Assembly (NCBI GenBank): GCA_943736015.1
Contig: OX031072.1
Span: 4,677,501-4,741,500 of the forward strand
DNA length: 64,000 nucleotides
Direction of reading: 5' to 3'
DNA from: Tridacna crocea
Lineage: Eukaryota; Mollusca; Bivalvia; Cardiida; Cardiidae
The position numbers and the translations under genes were made by a program. Positions 39,810-50,656 of the stretch are shown one piece after another. Below the pieces are notes generated by a model. The model did no database searches. It saw nothing but the letters and a program-made list of their open reading frames with translations, and was not told the origin of the DNA. Each line of letters starts with the position of its first letter. Within the stretch, counting starts at the first letter, position 1.

Positions 39810-40165
39810 TTCCGCTAGATGGCATTCTATAATTACGCATCTATCTAATTTGGGCATCCTGGGTACAATACCGGACCACTTTTCTAAGCGACAACCTTTA
39901 CTTTGAATTGCAAACTAAAATAAACGTTTACTCAGTAAAAGGCTATACCTCATGCAATTCACTAAGCTTTGATCAGCAGTTTTGAGGAATCTGGAGCTAA
40001 ATCAGGTCTCATTTCTTCTCAAACGTATTGATAAAAGCTGTTTTCAATATTGCTACTTTATAGAGCGTAATATTACAGTCTGTCCGCTTTCGGGGCTAGT
40101 TATGCGTCATATAAGACAGTCGAATCTTCGAAGAATATGACATTCGCAGACAACGACCCTTTCCG
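39810..40165 (-). repeat. Dispersed repeat family G, inverted
   Basis: TCTTCCGCTAGATGGCATTC to CGAATCTTCGAAGAATATGA, near full length. Confidence 0.85.
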
Positions 40166-40187
40166 CGCCATAAGCGTATTCGGATGC

Positions 40188-40268
40188 TTTTGTAGACGGT
40201 ATAAATCCAAGATCCGACTGCAAAAAACGTGCAGTCTGATCTTGGATCTATACCATCCGTTTGTTAAG
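40188..40268. mobile_element. Family B hairpin
   Basis: GTATAAATCCAAGATCCGAC / GTGCAGTCTGATCTTGGATC with compensating changes giving ACGGTAT / ATACCAT-type ends. Confidence 0.82.
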
Positions 40269-40355
40269 TCAAGCCCAAACGATAGAGAGGTTCAGTGAAA
40301 AGCATTAACAGCTGTGGAGAAAGGCCTAGTTTATGTTGGGGTCGACAGGATTAAG

Positions 40356-40583
40356 TTAAAAACCCATAACCACACAATCCCTACTTTTGACGCCCCTGAG
40401 AAAGAAGCCTTTGGAAAACACTGTAGGAAAAGGAGAAAATGCTGGTTACCAGCATTTTCTCCTTTTCCCACAGTGGTTTCTACCCTTCCCAGAACAAATT
40501 TAAATTTTTCAGTCACCTTTATTTTGTCGTCTGCAAATGCTTTTAATTTGAGTCTAAAATTTTGTCGATTGGTAAAAAGTTAA
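40356..40583 (+). mobile_element. Family A MITE, complete
   Basis: TTAA at 40356 and 40580. Stem has ACACTGT on one side and ACAGTGG on the other. Confidence 0.9.
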
Positions 40584-40639
40584 GGCTATATTCAACATTC
40601 TTTTCGGTCTGAGCTTTACCCCCCAAAGCTGCTAAGCGC

Positions 40640-40765
40640 GACTCACAGACCTTTTGGAAATTGACGTACCGTAAACTGAAGTTTCGACTCAAGCCAGCCT
40701 GCGCGGACTGTGCAGGCTGGCCTGGGTCGGTACTTTTTACATATGCATTAAACCCCTCATGCATT
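40640..40765. mobile_element. Family C hairpin element
   Basis: GAAGTTTCGACTCAAGCCAG / GGCTGGCCTGGGTCGGTACT, followed by the end ATATGCATTAAACCCCTCAT. Confidence 0.82.
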
Positions 40766-41049
40766 TCAAATGCTAGTACAAGATTGGGCGAGCCCGGATA
40801 ACTATATGAGACGGACCAAAAGTCATGTTTCAATCATCCATTTATTATGACAGAAGTAGAAAATTAAGCTAGCATTTTTTAATTCCACAGTAAAATATCA
40901 CATTGGCCCAGCGAGAACGTCTCGACTGGTCGGGTGAATGGCCTCAGAGTTTAGAATCATCATCGAAGACAAAATAAAGTTACGGTTCTGATATAGACCC
41001 AGTGATCGCGGCACGCGGCTTTTGCTTTCGGGAAACCTCGTAAGATCCA

Positions 41050-41105
41050 TGTAATGTGGGATGTAGTTACGGAATCTGCCGAGTTGTGACGAGTGACAGC
41101 TTCTG
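41050..41105. repeat. Short dispersed repeat family I
   Basis: GTTACGGAATCTGCCGAGTT GTGACGAGTG-type block; also at 44080-44165 (inverted) and 63730-63815. Confidence 0.6.
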
Positions 41106-41149
41106 CATCTGCATCTATAGGCCTATTGTCCGACTTGAGGGTCGATGTG

Positions 41150-41410
41150 TTTGTGTATGAATGTCTGTGTGTCTTTCTGTTTTTCTGTCTGTCACTAGCT
41201 CTCTCTTTCACCTTAATTCCTTCCAACCAATCCCACCCATCTCTCTCTCTTTCACTCGCTCGCTGGCTGGTTCACTCGCTCTTTTCTCTTTCTTCTCTCT
41301 GTCTGTCTTCCTGTCTGTCTCTCTCTGCTCCCCTGCTCTCTGCGAGTCTCTCCTGTCATCTTCCCACCTTCCCCCACTCACTCCCCCCCCCCTCCCCCCC
41401 GCACCCACAT
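41150..41410. repeat. CT-rich low-complexity tract
   Basis: Runs of (CTCT)n, (TGTC)n and C8. The long Ser/Leu ORFs on both strands come from this composition. Confidence 0.9.
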
Positions 41411-41741
41411 GCCCCATGCCCCAGTCACAAATTTATTCACAGCTGAATATCAAGGTTCGGTGGACGATATTTGCCCAAATTTACACAGCGGTGAAAAAAC
41501 AAATCAGCGCAGCAAGCTAAAGTTCCATCGAGACAAAGGAACTGGAATTTAACGTCTAAATGTAGAAAAGAAAAAAAAAAACTCTGACAGCTGAATCGTA
41601 AACGCTAGAATACATTGTGCATATTTTTTTCCCTCACTGCACAATCGATTTTTTGTTACTGTACAGCGCTTGTATTTCTCTCCATGCATTTATGCAGTCT
41701 GGTTATTTATAGAGTGAGCCTACCCTTGGCCAGACAGAAAT

Positions 41742-41826
41742 ACTTAGCTCTTTCCAAAACGATAATTTTTCGACTAAAAATATAAATTGAAAGCATTTGT
41801 AGACGACAAATGTGGCGTAAATGATT
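41742..41826 (-). mobile_element. Family A long-arm fragment
   Basis: AGCTCTTTCCAAAACGATAA, then TTGAAAGCATTTGTAGACGA; ends where the next copy begins. Confidence 0.7.
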
Positions 41827-42055
41827 ATAATTCTTTCCCCAAACGACAAAGTTTTGGATGAGTCCAAATTGAAAGCATTTGCAGCAGACAAAAAAAAGTG
41901 AATCAAAAATTGAAATTTGATTTGCAAAGGGTAGAAAACATTGTGGGAAAAGGAGAAAATGCTGGTTACCAGCATTTTCTCCTTTTCCAACAATGTTTTC
42001 AAAGGCTTTCTTTCTCAGGGTCGTCAAAAGTCGGGATTGTGTGGTAAAGGGATAA
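41827..42055 (-). mobile_element. Family A MITE, complete
   Basis: Both ends mutated to ATAA; hairpin near perfect. Confidence 0.88.
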
Positions 42056-42192
42056 CCTGTCCTTGAAGGGATAGAAGACAAGAAGGGACAGGAGAAAATG
42101 TGTCAGTCTCCTCTCCATCTCTCACAATGTTTTTGAAAACCTTCCTCCTCAAGTTTCTCAAACCAAGTATTGTGTGGTAAAAGTGTTAATTC
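42056..42192 (-). mobile_element. Family A remnant
   Basis: GGATAGAAGACAAGAAGGGA / CTCACAATGTTTTTGAAAAC and GTATTGTGTGGTAAAAGTGT TAA end; core decayed. Confidence 0.65.
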
Positions 42193-42207
42193 TTTCCATA
42201 CCATTGG

Positions 42208-42288
42208 CTAAACCGGGGCTTTTGCAGATGGTATAGACCAAGATCAGACTGCACAGAACATGCAGTCTGATCTTAGATCAACCAAAAT
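42208..42288. mobile_element. Family B hairpin next to a truncated family A
   Basis: ACCAAGATCAGACTGCACAG / CATGCAGTCTGATCTTAGAT. Confidence 0.8.
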
Positions 42289-42460
42289 TTAAACCTTGTG
42301 CAAATTGAAAGCATTTGCAGACAACAAAATGTATATGACTCAAAAATTGAAATTTATTTAGGGAAGGGTAGAAAACATTGTGGAAAAAGGAGAAAATGCT
42401 GGTTACCAGCATTTTCTCCTTTTCCCATAATGTTTTACAAAAGGCTTTTCTCTTAAGTTT
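42289..42460 (-). mobile_element. Family A MITE, both ends lost
   Basis: Long arm CAAATTGAAAGCATTTGCAG, intact stem, then CTTTTCTCTTAAGTTTGG. Confidence 0.8.
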
Positions 42461-42761
42461 GGAATGGCGTAGAATTGGCTAAGTTGAGCTAAGCGATCTT
42501 TCGGTTAAAACCTCTGCATACGACACAGTTTTCGGTTTAATCGCACTTAAAGCTTTTGAGGACGCCTTACCAAACGCGGGGCTAATCGTGGGATTCGTAT
42601 TTCAAGGGGTGGAAAATATTGCGAGAAAGAGAGAAAAAAGTTGATAGCCAGTATTTTGTCTATTTCCCATGATGATTTTAAGAGTCTATCCTCCATTATA
42701 ACCCTATCAAACATGGAACAATGTGTTAAAATGTAAGACCATAGAACCTTCAACAGGGCGG

Positions 42762-43027
42762 CCCCGCCCGGGTGGCTCAGTGGTAAACGTGTCGGACTCG
42801 TGACCTGGTGGTTGTGAGCTCGATACCCAGTTGAGGTGTACTTTCTTTCCGGCATCTTTTCGCTTCTCACCTGTGCTGAAGCATATGAGAAAAGTAGTCG
42901 GTGGCTTTGGAAAGAAAGTTGTGTTAGTACCTGTGTGAGAAAGCCAGGAAACACATGTGCGTCACCGGCCGCCATGATATGACCTTAGCTGTTATGGTGG
43001 CGTTAAGCTCCAATACAACCAACCAAT
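42762..43027 (+). mobile_element. tRNA-derived SINE, full length
   Basis: Head CGGGTGGCTCAGTGGTAAAC (A box) and GTTGTGAGCTCGATACCC (B box, diverged). The body GAGAAAAGTAGTCGGTGGCT and TATGGTGGCGTTAAGCTCCA ends in ACAACCAACCAATCAT. A 142-codon minus-strand ORF crosses it and has no meaning. Confidence 0.8.
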
Positions 43028-43194
43028 CATCAGGGCGGCTTTTTAGAGTAACATTTCTTCAGATCAAACCACAGAAAATGTGCAGTATGATCTTAGTTCT
43101 ACACAAGTAAGATGTTCCGACGCAAATAGCCCTAAGTTAGCCCTTTTTCTTTCTTCTTCTTAATTATATACTTAAAAGTAATGCTTCATTTGTA

Positions 43195-43275
43195 CCATGC
43201 TCGATGAAAATGGAGATTTATTGCATCAGCATATGGTGTCGACTCATGTCAGCCTAAGCAGTCCATGCAAGCTCA
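43195..43275 (+). mobile_element. Family C half element
   Basis: ACCATGCTCGATGAAAATGG ... GTGTCGACTCATGTCAGCC, then decayed. Confidence 0.6.
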
Positions 43276-43317
43276 TCTGATTAGTAACAATCTGAATAAT
43301 TTCATTTCAAACTTATC

Positions 43318-43448
43318 CTTTTGAGAATTGTATCTCCTTATCGGACAGTGTAGATCCAAGACCAGACTGCACGTTCTGTGCAGTCTGATCTTGATCTACA
43401 TTGTCCGCAAAAGTTCGGTGATACGCGCCTATAGCAGCCTAAGGGTTA
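43318..43448 (+). mobile_element. Family B element, right part with TTAA
   Basis: Hairpin 43340-43411 near perfect; right end AGCAGCCTAAGGG and TTAA at 43445. Confidence 0.82.
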
Positions 43449-43805
43449 AGCGCGTAATTGTATAATACCTATATACGCTTCGTTTGCATCCTTCATAAAA
43501 AGATTGGTGAAAAAAATCCTTTGAACAGTTTTATGCATACATGCAATCGGTTACAAAACACGCGAACCCTTACCTTATAGGAGAACCCTTTGGTCCCCTT
43601 GAGAACGGGTTTTGCGTTAGTTAAAACACTTAATTGACATTTTATACAAATTATACGATATTTCATGTCTACATTGCACGAACAGAAATAGAAGTCACGG
43701 AAACGGTAGCCTAAGTCCAGGCGGAAAAGAGTTTTTATCACTCCCTAGGTATGGAACTTGCTTTTCATAATCCATGGGTAATTACATGTACATATTTATA
43801 TATAG

Positions 43806-44045
43806 CATGCAACACGCAAAAAAGGTTCATTCGGACATCTCAGCCTGCGCAGTCCGCCCAGGCTGATCCGAAACGGTGCTTTCCGTTTTTATGCAGTTTT
43901 CTGTTTTGCGCAAGTCTTAGTACTGTAGCTCAAAATCTAATGTAGTCGTAAAGTATCGTCTCGGATTAGCCTGCGCGGACTGATTCGAGACGACACTTTA
44001 CGCAAATGTCTAAATGTCCCTTTTCGCGTGTTGCAAGCAATATGA
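43806..44045. mobile_element. Family D double-hairpin element
   Basis: Ends GCAACACGCAAAAAAGG and CCCTTTTCGCGTGTTGC, with two internal palindromes (CAGCCTGCGCAGTCCGCCCA and GATTAGCCTGCGCGGACTG) and a spacer TTGCGCAAGTCTTAGTACTG. The second hairpin lacks one arm part. Confidence 0.82.
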
Positions 44046-44079
44046 GAATGGACTGATGATCGGGTCTTTAATTATCACC

Positions 44080-44165
44080 ACTTTTTAGCACTCGTCACAA
44101 CTCGGCCGATTCCATACCTACATCTCCCATAGCCTGAGGTATGCCGAATGCACTTTTTAGTTGAC
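44080..44165. repeat. Dispersed repeat family I, inverted
   Basis: CACTCGTCACAACTCGGCCG and GAGGTATGCCGAATGCAC. Confidence 0.6.
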
Positions 44166-44507
44166 AATGTAACGTCCGAATATATTTATAAGAGGGGAAA
44201 AAATGATCAGACTAAACCCAGTCTAGGCAAAAAGGGTCTGGCCGCAAGTTCTCATAACTTAGATCCGGCCTTCCTCTTTGAACAATCTGCAAAATATGAG
44301 CATCTTCAATGCTTCTAAAATTACAAAAAATGTGCATCTAGACCTACATATTTCTGTACATTTCTCACGAAAAAAAGAGGAGATACATATGATCAAGATA
44401 CGAAATAAATTCTTTCAAGTGTTTATAACTGAGAACTGCTTTTGATATAGTCATAAAAGAACGGCGTTTGATATTTTGTATGATATATTTCAAGCGACAA
44501 TTTAACT
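44166..44507. other. No gene seen
   Basis: Nothing recognised. Confidence 0.4.
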
Positions 44508-44790
44508 TGAGCCATGCTCTGTGAAAAGGTACTTTGATGCATCTGCAAAATGTATCGGTCAAGGTCATCCTGCGCAGACTGCGCAGGATGACCTTGACCG
44601 ATACATTTTGCTTTTGGTCATTTTTTGGTGTCTAATGACCTCTCTATCTCGGGATCAGGTCGTTGTTGAACAAAATTGTTTTTATGGATCCACAATTTTG
44701 ACTTAGTGATGACTTGCTTTGTGTAATACATATACATCGAGGAGTTATACTAAATCTCCTTTTGCCATACCTGGACTGATTTTTATGTGC
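44508..44790 (+). mobile_element. Family C element, full length model
   Basis: Left end TTGAGCCATGCTCTGTGAAA, a perfect hairpin from CTGCAAAATGTATCGGTCAA (44541) to its complement ending 44611, and a right part with GTGATGACTTGCTTTGTGTA ending AAATCTCCTTTTGCCATACC. The stem carries coordinated changes relative to other copies (CATCCTGCGCAG / CTGCGCAGGATG for GTCAGCCTGCGC). Confidence 0.85.
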
Positions 44791-45300
44791 ATGCTGTATG
44801 GACGTGTTTTTTTTCTTCTCTGAAGTGCAGCAGAGAAAACAGGACATTAATGATCCAATTTCATTATGGTTTTTGCTCAGATCATTTTTCCAAAAATATA
44901 CACCTGATAGGCCTACTTAAAGACTACCTTGGGATGTCTCTGCGTCGATAAAGTTACTATAAAATGCCTAACTCGTGTTTAGTACAAACCATAATGCATA
45001 TAGTACGTCCATATAATAGACCATATAATGTATGCTTTAGAGCATAATCACGAATGAAATGATAGGGTGTCTCTATTTATTAGTTAAGAAAAAAGATCTA
45101 AAAAAAAATTTGAAATTTCGAAATTAAAATCTGATTGGAAGTTGAAAGGTCAACCATTTTTTTATTAGTTGGTTAGTCTTAGTATAACAATAACATTTTG
45201 AACGGTTGCTAAACGAGGGCAAAGGTCTTCAAATGATGGTCATATGGTCGGTCGTGGTTTTCAAGAATGTAGATAAAGTCATTGATATATCATTATGCCT
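44791..45300. other. No gene seen
   Basis: Nothing recognised. Confidence 0.4.
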
Positions 45301-45512
45301 TTATCATATCATCCCGAGGACTCTGACAGCGATATGGTTTTTGAAAACATCATGGGAAAAGGATAAAATGCTGGTAATTTTCTCCCTTTTCCCACAATGT
45401 TTTCTACCCTGTCAAAGAACTTAAGTTCATATTTATTACTTTAGAATTTATGGTCTGCGGTTGTTTTCTGTTTGAAGTTGTCTAAAGTTTTGTCGTTTAG
45501 GGAAGGGGTTAA
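45301..45512 (+). mobile_element. Family A MITE, stem shortened
   Basis: AATGCTGGTAATTTTCTCCC: the CCAGC arm is deleted. Right TTAA at 45509. Confidence 0.78.
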
Positions 45513-45787
45513 GATACGCATTATTTAAAATGTGTTTTGTGGTGTCATTTGAAATGCACACAACAAAAACAAGCCATTTAGCTTTTATAAAAGAAAAGAA
45601 AAAATAAAAACATAAAAGAAATATTCAATAAAGCTGGATGTTATACACACTCGGTTGTGCAAAATGGTGGCTAGCTTTGTCACAGAACAATGACGGCAAT
45701 GGTCCGCAATAATTCATTGCCTTCAACAAGAAAGTAAACAGTTCCAAAAGTAACTGCCAGGACTTTCAATGCACTCATTTTTTCTTC

Positions 45788-45980
45788 TCTGAATCCTTCA
45801 CCAAACAATTCCGAGTTTTATGGACTCTGAGATGGAAAGCTCTTTGAAAAAATTGTAATCAGCATTTTCTCCTTTACCTAGAAGGTTTTCTATCCTTTCA
45901 AAAACAAATACCTTTTTTTTTTTTATAATTTTTCTCTCTGTAAATGCTTTACATTTGGGCAAGTCTAAAATTTTCCACCT
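45788..45980 (+). mobile_element. Family A MITE, stem half lost
   Basis: CCAAACAATTCCGAGTTTTA, AATTGTAATCAGCATTTTCT, long arm TCTGTAAATGCTTTACATTT. Confidence 0.72.
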
Positions 45981-46034
45981 GTACAAGGGCCATCATACCT
46001 CCCTACATGTTCCTCATAATTTAGTGGGTTCTTT

Positions 46035-46288
46035 TATATATGGCTTTCAACACGCGAAAAGGGACATTCGGACATTTGCGTAAAGAGTCGTCTCGGATCA
46101 GCCTGCGCACTCCGTACAGGCTAATCCAAAACGACCCTTCCCGTTTTTATGTAATCTTCTATTTTGCCCAAGTCTGCTGTAGCACAAAATCTGATGTAGT
46201 CGTAAAGTGCCGTCTCGGATCAGCCTGCGCGGATTGCGCAGGCTGATCCGAGACGACACTCTACGCAAATTCGTACTGCAGACAGCGA
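46035..46288. mobile_element. Family D double-hairpin element
   Basis: Left end TCAACACGCGAAAAGGGACA; hairpins at 46086-46138 and 46206-46262 (perfect, CGGATCAGCCTGCGCGGATT). Right end lost after ACGCAAATTCG. Confidence 0.82.
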
Positions 46289-46324
46289 AATTTACAGACA
46301 ATAATCACAATGCAACTTATCTTT

Positions 46325-46410
46325 CAAAAGGCATCTCCTTTTCCCATGATATTTTCAAAAGTTTTCATTCCCAGGGTCGTAACACACGGGTGGCTGGTGA
46401 AGGGTAAGTC
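46325..46410 (-). mobile_element. Family A right half
   Basis: GGCATCTCCTTTTCCCATGA to GGCTGGTGAAGGGTAAG. Confidence 0.7.
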
Positions 46411-46719
46411 AGCACTTATAGTGCAGTGCACTCTAAGGATCTTTGAAAATAGCCGCGTGGTGCAAGTTCTAGGATGGAAATTAAACAAAGAGGAATTAAT
46501 CAGTTTGAGCTATACATCTGCTAGAATTGTCGTCTGCTGCACTTCTGTGTTCACGTCATTCAAGTTTTGGTCCCCACGTTTGTTTATGGCATTTAACGTC
46601 ATTTCACCATTATTTAGCGTTACTAATTAAATGTGACCCATAACGCAAAAAGGGATCCTCTGGGAATTCTGTACATCAATTAGATGAAAACAGATCAACC
46701 ATAGTGCAGGTCAGTTTAA

Positions 46720-46890
46720 GTTGATAAAAAATGATTGTATAACAAGGTACAATGGCCACTTTTCATACAGAAAATGTCATAAAAGTGAAAAGTGTCAACC
46801 CTGGTCAGCCTGCGCGAATCGCGCAGTCTGACCAGGGTTGACACTTTTCGCAGTTCCAAGAAGGTCCCTTTTCAGCGTGATGGGTGTCAA
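46720..46890. mobile_element. Family C-like hairpin element
   Basis: Hairpin 46785-46854: AAAGTGTCAACCCTGGTCAG / CTGACCAGGGTTGACACTTT. Coordinated changes in both arms set it apart from the usual GTATCGACCCAGG stem. Confidence 0.78.
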
Positions 46891-46894
46891 TTAC

Positions 46895-47379
46895 ATCAAC
46901 AAACTATTTCATTGCATTACTATGACGATTACAGACTGTTCAGTACCAACTGCAACTAAATAAAACTAAGCCAAAATCAGCACACCCGGCCAATAGGAGA
47001 AAAAACTTGACCATACAAGAAAAAATGAAGCCAATATCATTTGGCAAATATGTATATAAATCCAAAATGGACGACAGAATCTCCACTGTTGGTAAATAAA
47101 ATTGTAAATAATGAAAAGAAATCGTATTGGTCGAGTAACAAGTCCGAGGTCTGCGGTGGATAGCTCGAGACAGAAGGTCCTCGACCTCGAGCTAGTACCA
47201 CAGAGCTCGGTCCTGTGACTCAAAGTAAACGTGAATACAAGGTTTTGTATTTACTAACCATATTTATCTGTACATACTAGTATCCTGAAAGTCATGACAT
47301 TCGCCAAAATTTTACATGGTAAAAATGAAATTTAACTTTATTTCATAAACAGGGGTTTTTTTTATTCATTTGGTCTTTA
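46895..47379. other. No gene seen
   Basis: A short GAGGTCTGCGG...CGAGCT palindrome-like patch at 47150-47205; no exon recognised. Confidence 0.4.
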
Positions 47380-47565
47380 CTCTGACTTTAAGAACGTTCC
47401 TGGTCATAATCTCAAGAATGTTATAAATTTGAAGTAACACCACTTCTGATTGGCTAAACCATTCGGTTTAGCCAATCAGAAGTGGCGTTACTTTCAAATT
47501 TAGGAATTCCTCGAGAATAAGAATAAGAATGGTTTAGAGAATGGTTGGTGAATACCCACCCAGCA
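47380..47565. mobile_element. Family E element
   Basis: Inner hairpin CACTTCTGATTGGCTAAACC / GGTTTAGCCAATCAGAAGTG is perfect; right end GAATGGTTGGTGAATACCC. Confidence 0.82.
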
Positions 47566-47739
47566 TGATATTGATGAAAAAAAAAATTGATGGCAAAAGA
47601 CAGATAAAATTTCTACATACTGCTTGTCCGTTTCTATGATAGTTTTGATGGAAATGCTTTCAGGCACCTCAGAGCCCTTCAATTCGGAAACTTAGTTGAC
47701 ACCTAAAGAAAATTAAAAACAGCATAATCAATCGAATAG

Positions 47740-47906
47740 AAAATCAACCAACCAACAAATCAACCAACCAATCAATCAATCCATCCATCCATCCACATAT
47801 CCATCCATCCATCCATCCATCCATCCATCAATCAATCAGTCAATCAGTCAATCAGTCAGTCAGTCAATCAATCAATCAATTAGTCAGTCAGTCAATCGAT
47901 CCATCC

Positions 47907-47949
<43 letters not shown>

Positions 47950-48155
47950 CATCCATCCATCCATCCATCCATCCATCCATCCATCAATCAATCAATATAT
48001 TGATCGATCAATCAATCTATCAGTCAGTCAGTCAGTCAATCAATCAATCAATCAATCAATAAGTCAGTCAGTCAATCGATCCATCCATCCATCCATCCAT
48101 CAATCAATCAATAAATTGATCGATCGATCAATCTATCAGTCAGTCAGTCAGTCAG

Positions 48156-48188
<33 letters not shown>

Positions 48189-48206
48189 TAGTCAGTCAGT
48201 CAATTG

Positions 48207-48249
<43 letters not shown>

Positions 48250-48392
48250 CATCCATCCATCCATCCATCCATCCATCCATCCATCCATCAATCAATCAAT
48301 CAACCAATCAATCCAACTATCAATCAATCCATCCATCCATCCATCCATCAATCAATCAATCAATCAATCAATTAGTCAGTCAGTCAGTCAGA
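47740..48392. repeat. Compound tetranucleotide microsatellite (ATCA/ATCC/GTCA)n
   Basis: About 650 bases of ATCA, ATCC and GTCA/GTCAA units arranged in a higher-order pattern. Blocks of CAGTCAGT-ATCAATCA-ATCCATCC recur, with GATCGATC markers at 48001-48007 and 48117-48127. The Asn-Gln-Ser-Ile repeat ORFs are products of it. Confidence 0.95.
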
Positions 48393-48954
48393 TCGAGCGA
48401 TCCTTTCTTGCAGCTGTTTATTTTTAGAATATTGCAAGACAGGCTTACCTAACAGTTACTTTCGAATTCTTTTGCTGTAGTATGATTGCACACTGCTTCA
48501 AACATATTTTGGTTTAACTCTCATTTTGTCAGTCAGTCAGACAATCGGTTGGTCGGTTGTTCCTTGCAATATCTTGCAATATTGCAAGACAAGCTTACCA
48601 AACAATAAATTTCGAATTCTTTTGCTATAGAGTATGATTGCACATTGCTTCAAACATGTATTCGGCGAAGCTCTTATTTTATAAATTTATGACGCGTGCA
48701 CAATTAGACCTAGTGTAAATAACAAGTAGCTTAAAGCACGTGATTTAATTACACGTGTAAAATATTTATTATGCAAGGGAAATATAGCATGCAACCAGTT
48801 GCAACCAATGCACTTGACAGGCACTAGATCCCTTGCATAAAACTTGTGTAATTACTTGTTAGAGGACAGAGAGACAGACGGAGTGAGAAATAAAAATCCT
48901 GAGAACGACCGAAGAAAAGTTCAGGAATGAAAAAGATAGACCGTTGACGCTTAG
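48393..48954. other. No gene; short local duplication
   Basis: ATATTGCAAGACAGGCTTAC followed by TTTCGAATTCTTTTGCTGTA (48429-48505) recurs at 48577-48665, so a ~150 bp tandem duplication follows the microsatellite. Confidence 0.6.
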
Positions 48955-49133
48955 GATATTGTTCTTGACTCACTGACTTTTTGCGGACATTGTAGATCAA
49001 GATCATACTGTACAGAACGTGCAGTCTGATCGGTGATCTACTCTGTCCGATACAGACATATTTTGCCTTTGGAAAAAAAATATCAGCGATTGAAAAGTTT
49101 CATTTCAATTATTTAGCAGGATGAGGATATTAA
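48955..49133 (-). mobile_element. Family B element sharing TTAA with family A
   Basis: Hairpin 48978-49050. The right end TTTAGCAGGATGAGG leads to TTAA 49130, which also starts the following MITE. Confidence 0.8.
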
Positions 49134-49357
49134 CCCATTACCAAAGGACAATATTTTAGACTGGTCCAAATTGAAAGCTTTTGCAGACGACAAAATAAAA
49201 GTGACTGAAAATTTGAAATTTGTTTTGTGAAGGGTAGAAAACATTGTGGGAAAAGGAGAAAATGCTGGTTACCAGCATTTTCTCCTTTTCCCACAATGTT
49301 TTCGAAAGGCTTCTTTCTCAGAGGCGTCAAAAGTAGGGATTGTGTGGTAATGAGTTG
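49130..49357 (-). mobile_element. Family A MITE, complete
   Basis: TTAA at 49130, right end mutated to TTGA. Perfect stem. Confidence 0.9.
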
Positions 49358-49712
49358 AGACAAGAGTAAAGACAGACAGACAGACACACAGACTGGTCGT
49401 TGATTGATCAAATGTGTTCTGAATACTCTGAAACTCTTAGAAAAAACAAGCAAGACAGACGGACAGACTGATAAAAAGCCCGGCGTAAGGACAGATACAT
49501 TAATATAATTGTCTTTGCTACTACTTTTTGGATGACTAATATATTGAAAACTGACCTTGCATATCATTTCACTTATGGTGCATCATGGCTGCAGTGACTA
49601 AGTTGTATCCATGCCAAATGTTTGGAGATACAATAGTAGCACTTACAGAGCTCACTTTTGTATAAGCTCTTTATCATACAAATAAGCCATACCCTACATG
49701 TGGAAATGAGAA

Positions 49713-49942
49713 TTAACCCATTTACCAAACGATAAAATTCTAGACTGGTCCATATTGAAAGCACTTGCAGACGACAAAATAAACGTAATTCAAACATTGA
49801 ACTTTGTTTCCAGCAGGGTAGAAAACATTGTGGGACAATGAGAAAATGCTGGTTACCAGCATTTTCTCCTTTTACCACAATGTTTTTTAAAAACTTTTAT
49901 CTCAGGGTCGTAAAAACCAGGGGTTGTTTGGTAAAGAGTTAA
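49713..49942 (-). mobile_element. Family A MITE, complete
   Basis: TTAA at 49713 and 49939. One arm reads GGGACAATGAGAAAATGC. The right end runs straight into family C sequence. Confidence 0.9.
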
Positions 49943-50020
49943 TGTATCTGCAAAAAGTAACGGCTCAGACCTGTCTGCGCAGCCCGCACAGGCCAACCTA
50001 TATCGAAACTTTGTGCGGAC
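49943..50020. mobile_element. Family C hairpin, diverged
   Basis: CTGCAAAAAGTAACGGCTCA / ACCTATATCGAAACTTTG around GTCTGCGCAGCCCGCACAGG. Confidence 0.7.
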
Positions 50021-50029
50021 ATTGTCTGG

Positions 50030-50285
50030 ACCATAACTGAGAATGCTCTGAAGAATGGTTGGTGAATACTTACCTGTAAGGGTTTGTACTCGTTTTCACC
50101 AACTATCTTTAAAGATATTCTTTGTCTTTTTCTACAATATTTTAGATTGATGAAAGTAACACAATACTGACTGGCTAAACCATTTAGTTTAGCCAATCAG
50201 CTGTTGAGTTATTTTGAAAATTTTAGTATTTCTGAAGAATAAGACCAAGAAAATTCCGTAGAATGGTTGGCGTATACGGACCCTT
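50030..50285. mobile_element. Family E element plus adjoining end fragment
   Basis: A lone right end (GAAGAATGGTTGGTGAATAC) at 50050-50075 precedes a full element, whose inner hairpin is CTGGCTAAACCATTTAGTTTAGCCAATCAG. Confidence 0.75.
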
Positions 50286-50449
50286 CTAATCTCCTGGCTT
50301 TGCAGTTTTTGTCAGAAAGATTAAAAAAATATTTATCAATTTCCAATCGATGTGACAATCTGACACTTAACACACAGCCATCGTTGACCACGGATGAAAT
50401 TTAACCCGTTCAGCACAAATAACAGACGCCTTTTAAGACGTCAAAGACC

Positions 50450-50656
50450 AGGGTCTGTATTCACCAACCATTCTTAAGAATATTCTTAGGCTTATTCTTC
50501 AGAAATTTGTCAATGTGAAAGTAACAGAACTTCCGATTGGCTAAACCATTTGGTTTAGCCCATCAGAAGGTCTGTTACTTTCCAAGTAAAAAAAATCTTG
50601 AAGATTAAGCCAAAGAACGTTCTGAAGAATGGTTGGTGAATACGGACCCTGGTGAA
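50450..50656. mobile_element. Family E element, best copy
   Basis: Ends CCAGGGTCTGTATTCACCAA and its inverse TTGGTGAATACGGACCCTGG, 207 bp overall. The inner palindrome surrounds GCTAAACCATTTGGTTTAGC. No clear target duplication. Confidence 0.88.

Noticed and set aside
41093-41520. Serine/leucine-rich secreted or membrane proteins on both strands
   Set aside because: Product of the CT-rich tract; the frames are open in parallel because of composition.
42547-42975. 142-residue minus-strand protein
   Set aside because: Overlaps an inverted-read SINE and a family A remnant; no domain.
46040-46407. Overlapping Arg/Leu-rich ORFs of 66-68 codons
   Set aside because: They arise from the two hairpins of a family D element; similar ORFs appear in each copy (for example 53156-53362).
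48116-48452. ORFs rich in Asn-Gln-Ser-Ile repeats
   Set aside because: They translate the tetranucleotide microsatellite; no start context, no flanking exon, open in several frames.
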